From positions 1-6,564 of the forward strand of contig CANQYR010000054.1 in assembly GCA_947628125.1 (NCBI GenBank): a stretch of 6,564 nt of DNA. Reading direction: 5' to 3'. Both the position numbers and the translations under genes were made by a program. The notes beneath the pieces are model-generated. The model searched no databases. It was given only the letters and a program-made list of their open reading frames with translations, and was not told where the DNA came from. This stretch comes from an uncultured Bacilli bacterium (GTDB lineage: Bacteria; Bacillota_I; Bacilli_A; RF39; UBA660). Below are positions 5,110 to 6,564 of the stretch, piece by piece (position 1 is the first letter of the stretch; every line of letters starts with the position of its first letter).

Positions 5110-6110
5110 TTAAACTTAAATATCTTTTTAGCAATTCTATATCCAGGAATACTTATCCATCTAGGCATATTACTTAAACCAGACACCGAGATTTTACAAA
5201 TTTTATATAACCTAGGATTATTATCCTTCAAAAACTGCCATAACTCCTTCTTTTTTTCTTGATGCTCACGAGTATTTCCAAGTTGCAATAAAATAGTTGA
5301 AACACTCATCATAATATCAATATAATGGATTAAATACTTAGCGCATCTTTTATTACTCTCATAATAATCATATGGGTTAAAAAATAAAATCATACTCTTT
5401 GTTACATATAGCTGCTGATCAACCCGACTAATCATTACCTTTTCATTAACCGATTGATCACTACGCCCAATATAATAACGATAAAAATCAACATTTAAAT
5501 AATACATTGACTTAATATAAGGAAGCGGATAATATACAAAAATATTATCAACATAAAAAGTATGCAAAGGTAATTTTAAACCAGTAGCCTTTAAAAAAGC
5601 CGTATTATATATAACTGAATGCATAAGTAAATAAGAACCAGGTTTAAATTTTCCAACCTCATCCCAAGTAAAAACCCTATCACTTGGTAAAACATTATTG
5701 TACCTAATAGCCTTCCTAGCGCATCCTTCCTTTTCATAAACATAATTTACAACCAAAAGATCAACTAAACTTTTTTCTTTCTTTAACTTTTTAATTGTTT
5801 CAATAACCTTTGATAAAGCATCCGGATCTACCCAATCATCAGAATCAACAACTTTATAATATAACCCCGAAGCATTTTCAAGTCCAACATTTACCCCTGA
5901 ACCATGCCCCCCATTTTCCTTATGAATAACCTTTACAATACTAGGATACTTTTTAACATAAGAATCGGCAATCTTTCCCGTTTTATCAGTACTGCCATCA
6001 TCAACAATAATTATTTCCCCATCTTCACCAACTTTTAATAAACTTTCAATACAACGGTCCATATAACTTTCTGAATTATAACAAGGAACCGCAAATGTAA
6101 TTAACTTCAT
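5106..6110 (-). CDS. Family 2 glycosyltransferase
   Basis: A 334-residue GT-A fold enzyme expected to transfer a sugar from a nucleotide-sugar donor at the inner face of the membrane. The GT2 domain fills roughly residues 1-110: opening strand ITFAVPCYNSESYMDRCI, donor-binding DDGSTD (residues 37-42), KENGGHGSGVNVGL (64-77) and the metal-binding DSDDW (89-93, the DXD equivalent). The C-terminal 200 residues lack a clear multi-span membrane domain, and the end is basic (GYRIAKKIFKFN), consistent with peripheral membrane association. The acceptor cannot be read from the sequence; cell-surface polysaccharide, glycolipid or protein are options. GAGG (6120-6117) lies 6 nt before the ATG. It has its own promoter and ends at the sufC promoter, so a functional link to iron-sulphur assembly is doubtful. 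Confidence 0.9.
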   Translation of the reverse strand: MKLITFAVPCYNSESYMDRCIESLLKVGEDGEIIIVDDGSTDKTGKIADSYVKKYPSIVKVIHKENGGHGSGVNVGLENASGLYYKVVDSDDWVDPDALSKVIETIKKLKKEKSLVDLLVVNYVYEKEGCARKAIRYNNVLPSDRVFTWDEVGKFKPGSYLLMHSVIYNTAFLKATGLKLPLHTFYVDNIFVYYPLPYIKSMYYLNVDFYRYYIGRSDQSVNEKVMISRVDQQLYVTKSMILFFNPYDYYESNKRCAKYLIHYIDIMMSVSTILLQLGNTREHQEKKKELWQFLKDNNPRLYKICKISVSGLSNMPRWISIPGYRIAKKIFKFN

Positions 6111-6132
6111 ATTCTACCTCAATTCTAATTTA

Positions 6133-6161
6133 ATTATACACTTAAATAAGATATTTTACAA
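6133..6161 (-). promoter_or_regulatory. Promoter of the glycosyltransferase gene
   Basis: On the minus strand TTGTAA (6161-6156), a 17-bp spacer and a perfect TATAAT (6138-6133) precede the gene. Transcription would begin near 6126, leaving a leader of about 15 nt with the GAGG ribosome binding site. The position just after the terminator of the upstream surface-protein gene supports an independent transcription unit. Confidence 0.75.
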
Positions 6162-6192
6162 ACCAAAAGCATTAAATTACAACCAATCAAAA

Positions 6193-6214
6193 AATCTTAG
6201 CAAAAACTAAGATT
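6193..6214 (-). terminator. Intrinsic terminator of the right-edge surface-protein gene
   Basis: AATCTTAG (6193-6200) and CTAAGATT (6207-6214) form a perfect 8-bp stem with a 6-nt loop. On the minus strand the stem runs into six T. The TAG stop codon of the surface-protein gene (6209-6207) lies within the first arm, so termination is packed directly onto the end of the gene. Confidence 0.75.
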
Positions 6215-6563
6215 CTAAGACAAATGGATTACCTACTGAACCATAAGTTGGATCATCATTTGATTTTATTTTAACATTACTTTTTAGATATAATGTGGGA
6301 CGAATGGCAAGAGCACCACTAGCATTGCCACTGTTTTCTACATACCCGCTAGAGCTGACGAAGAACACCCAGCGAGCATTCGTCGGAGCAAACGATGGTG
6401 TTATTGTCCATTGCTGATTACTTGCAACATATAACCAATCATTTAGCATACAATTATCACTACTGTATGAATACATTGTTTTTCCTAAACACATCTCTCT
6501 TACATCACCACCTACCGCATAGCCATAATCACTAGGATACATTAAGCCTACTTTTCCAATCCA
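6207..6563 (-). CDS. C-terminal part of a second surface protein (5' end off the right edge)
   Basis: An open frame of 118 codons plus stop continues past the right edge; there is no reason to start at the internal Met of GLMYPSD, because the codons before it (WIGKVGL) already match the paralogue. The first 20 visible residues are identical to residues of the 289-1704 protein (WIGKVGLMYPSDYGYAVGGD), and the frame shares DNC, NDWL, QWTITP and RPTLYLKS. Between QWTITP and RPTLYLKS the two differ strongly, with one residue more here. That interval is GC-elevated (about 58% over 6344-6395) and uses codons such as CGC, GTC, TCG and ACG that are rare elsewhere in the window. The end differs (PFVLES against PFELDYNI). 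It is presumably anchored and exposed like its paralogue. Its stop codon is built into a terminator hairpin. Confidence 0.85.
   Translation of the reverse strand, partial: WIGKVGLMYPSDYGYAVGGDVREMCLGKTMYSYSSDNCMLNDWLYVASNQQWTITPSFAPTNARWVFFVSSSGYVENSGNASGALAIRPTLYLKSNVKIKSNDDPTYGSVGNPFVLES
6207..6563 (-). repeat. C-terminal surface module, copy B
   Basis: Direct-repeat partner of 289-648, inside the right-edge gene. The best nucleotide matches are 6528-6563 and about 6249-6285; the divergent patch is about 6300-6400. The pair could support gene conversion or recombination. Confidence 0.8.
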
Positions 6564-6564
6564 T

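Noticed and set aside
1..6564. tRNA or rRNA genes, CRISPR arrays, insertion sequences, riboswitches
   Set aside because: Scanned by eye on both strands; no cloverleaf, regularly spaced repeats, transposase or long structured leader was seen.

Overview
The window is AT-rich (roughly 30% GC by eye) and gene-dense. It uses consensus sigma-A-type promoters and strong AGGAGG-like ribosome binding sites. The suf gene order (sufC-sufD-sufS-sufU) is the one typical of Bacillota. TGA is a working stop (sufD and the glycosyltransferase both end in TGA) and Trp is read from TGG, so this is the standard bacterial code and not the Mycoplasma code. My inference is an uncultured low-GC Bacillota, perhaps a gut Bacilli/RF39-like lineage; nothing in the window fixes the species.

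Layout, left to right. Positions 1-21 (minus) hold the first seven codons of a gene running off the left edge. They read MKLKKYE, like the MRLKKYQ start of the large surface protein next to it. Its putative promoter (43-74) has an uninterrupted tract of ten G (minus strand) between the -35 and -10 boxes, the layout of a phase-variable promoter. Positions 75-288 are non-coding apart from a dubious 36-codon frame and a probable terminator. Positions 289-1704 (minus) encode a 471-residue membrane-anchored, cysteine-rich surface protein. Between it and a divergent small Xre-type regulator (1830-2066, plus) lies a compact control region with two near-identical 17-bp palindrome-like boxes, each inside the spacer of one of two face-to-face promoters.

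The centre is an iron-sulphur cluster assembly operon on the minus strand: sufC (5064-4345), an unusually short sufD (4315-3692), sufS (3705-2509) and sufU (2506-2075). SufS takes sulphur from cysteine, SufU relays it, and SufC with SufD forms part of the scaffold complex. The usual last gene, sufB (the scaffold proper), is absent: the operon ends at sufU against a hairpin shared with the convergent regulator gene. Upstream of sufC is a GT2 glycosyltransferase gene (6110-5106, minus) with its own promoter. A dyad with T-tracts between the two genes may act as terminator and/or operator over the sufC promoter. At the right edge (6207-6563, minus) is the C-terminal part of a second surface protein whose last ~118 residues match those of the 289-1704 protein, with a conserved frame around a divergent, GC-elevated patch.

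Overall, conserved housekeeping genes are embedded between members of a surface-protein family that seem to have different expression controls. The most notable observations are the G10 promoter tract, the twin-box control region beside the Xre gene, and the variable patch shared by the paralogues.
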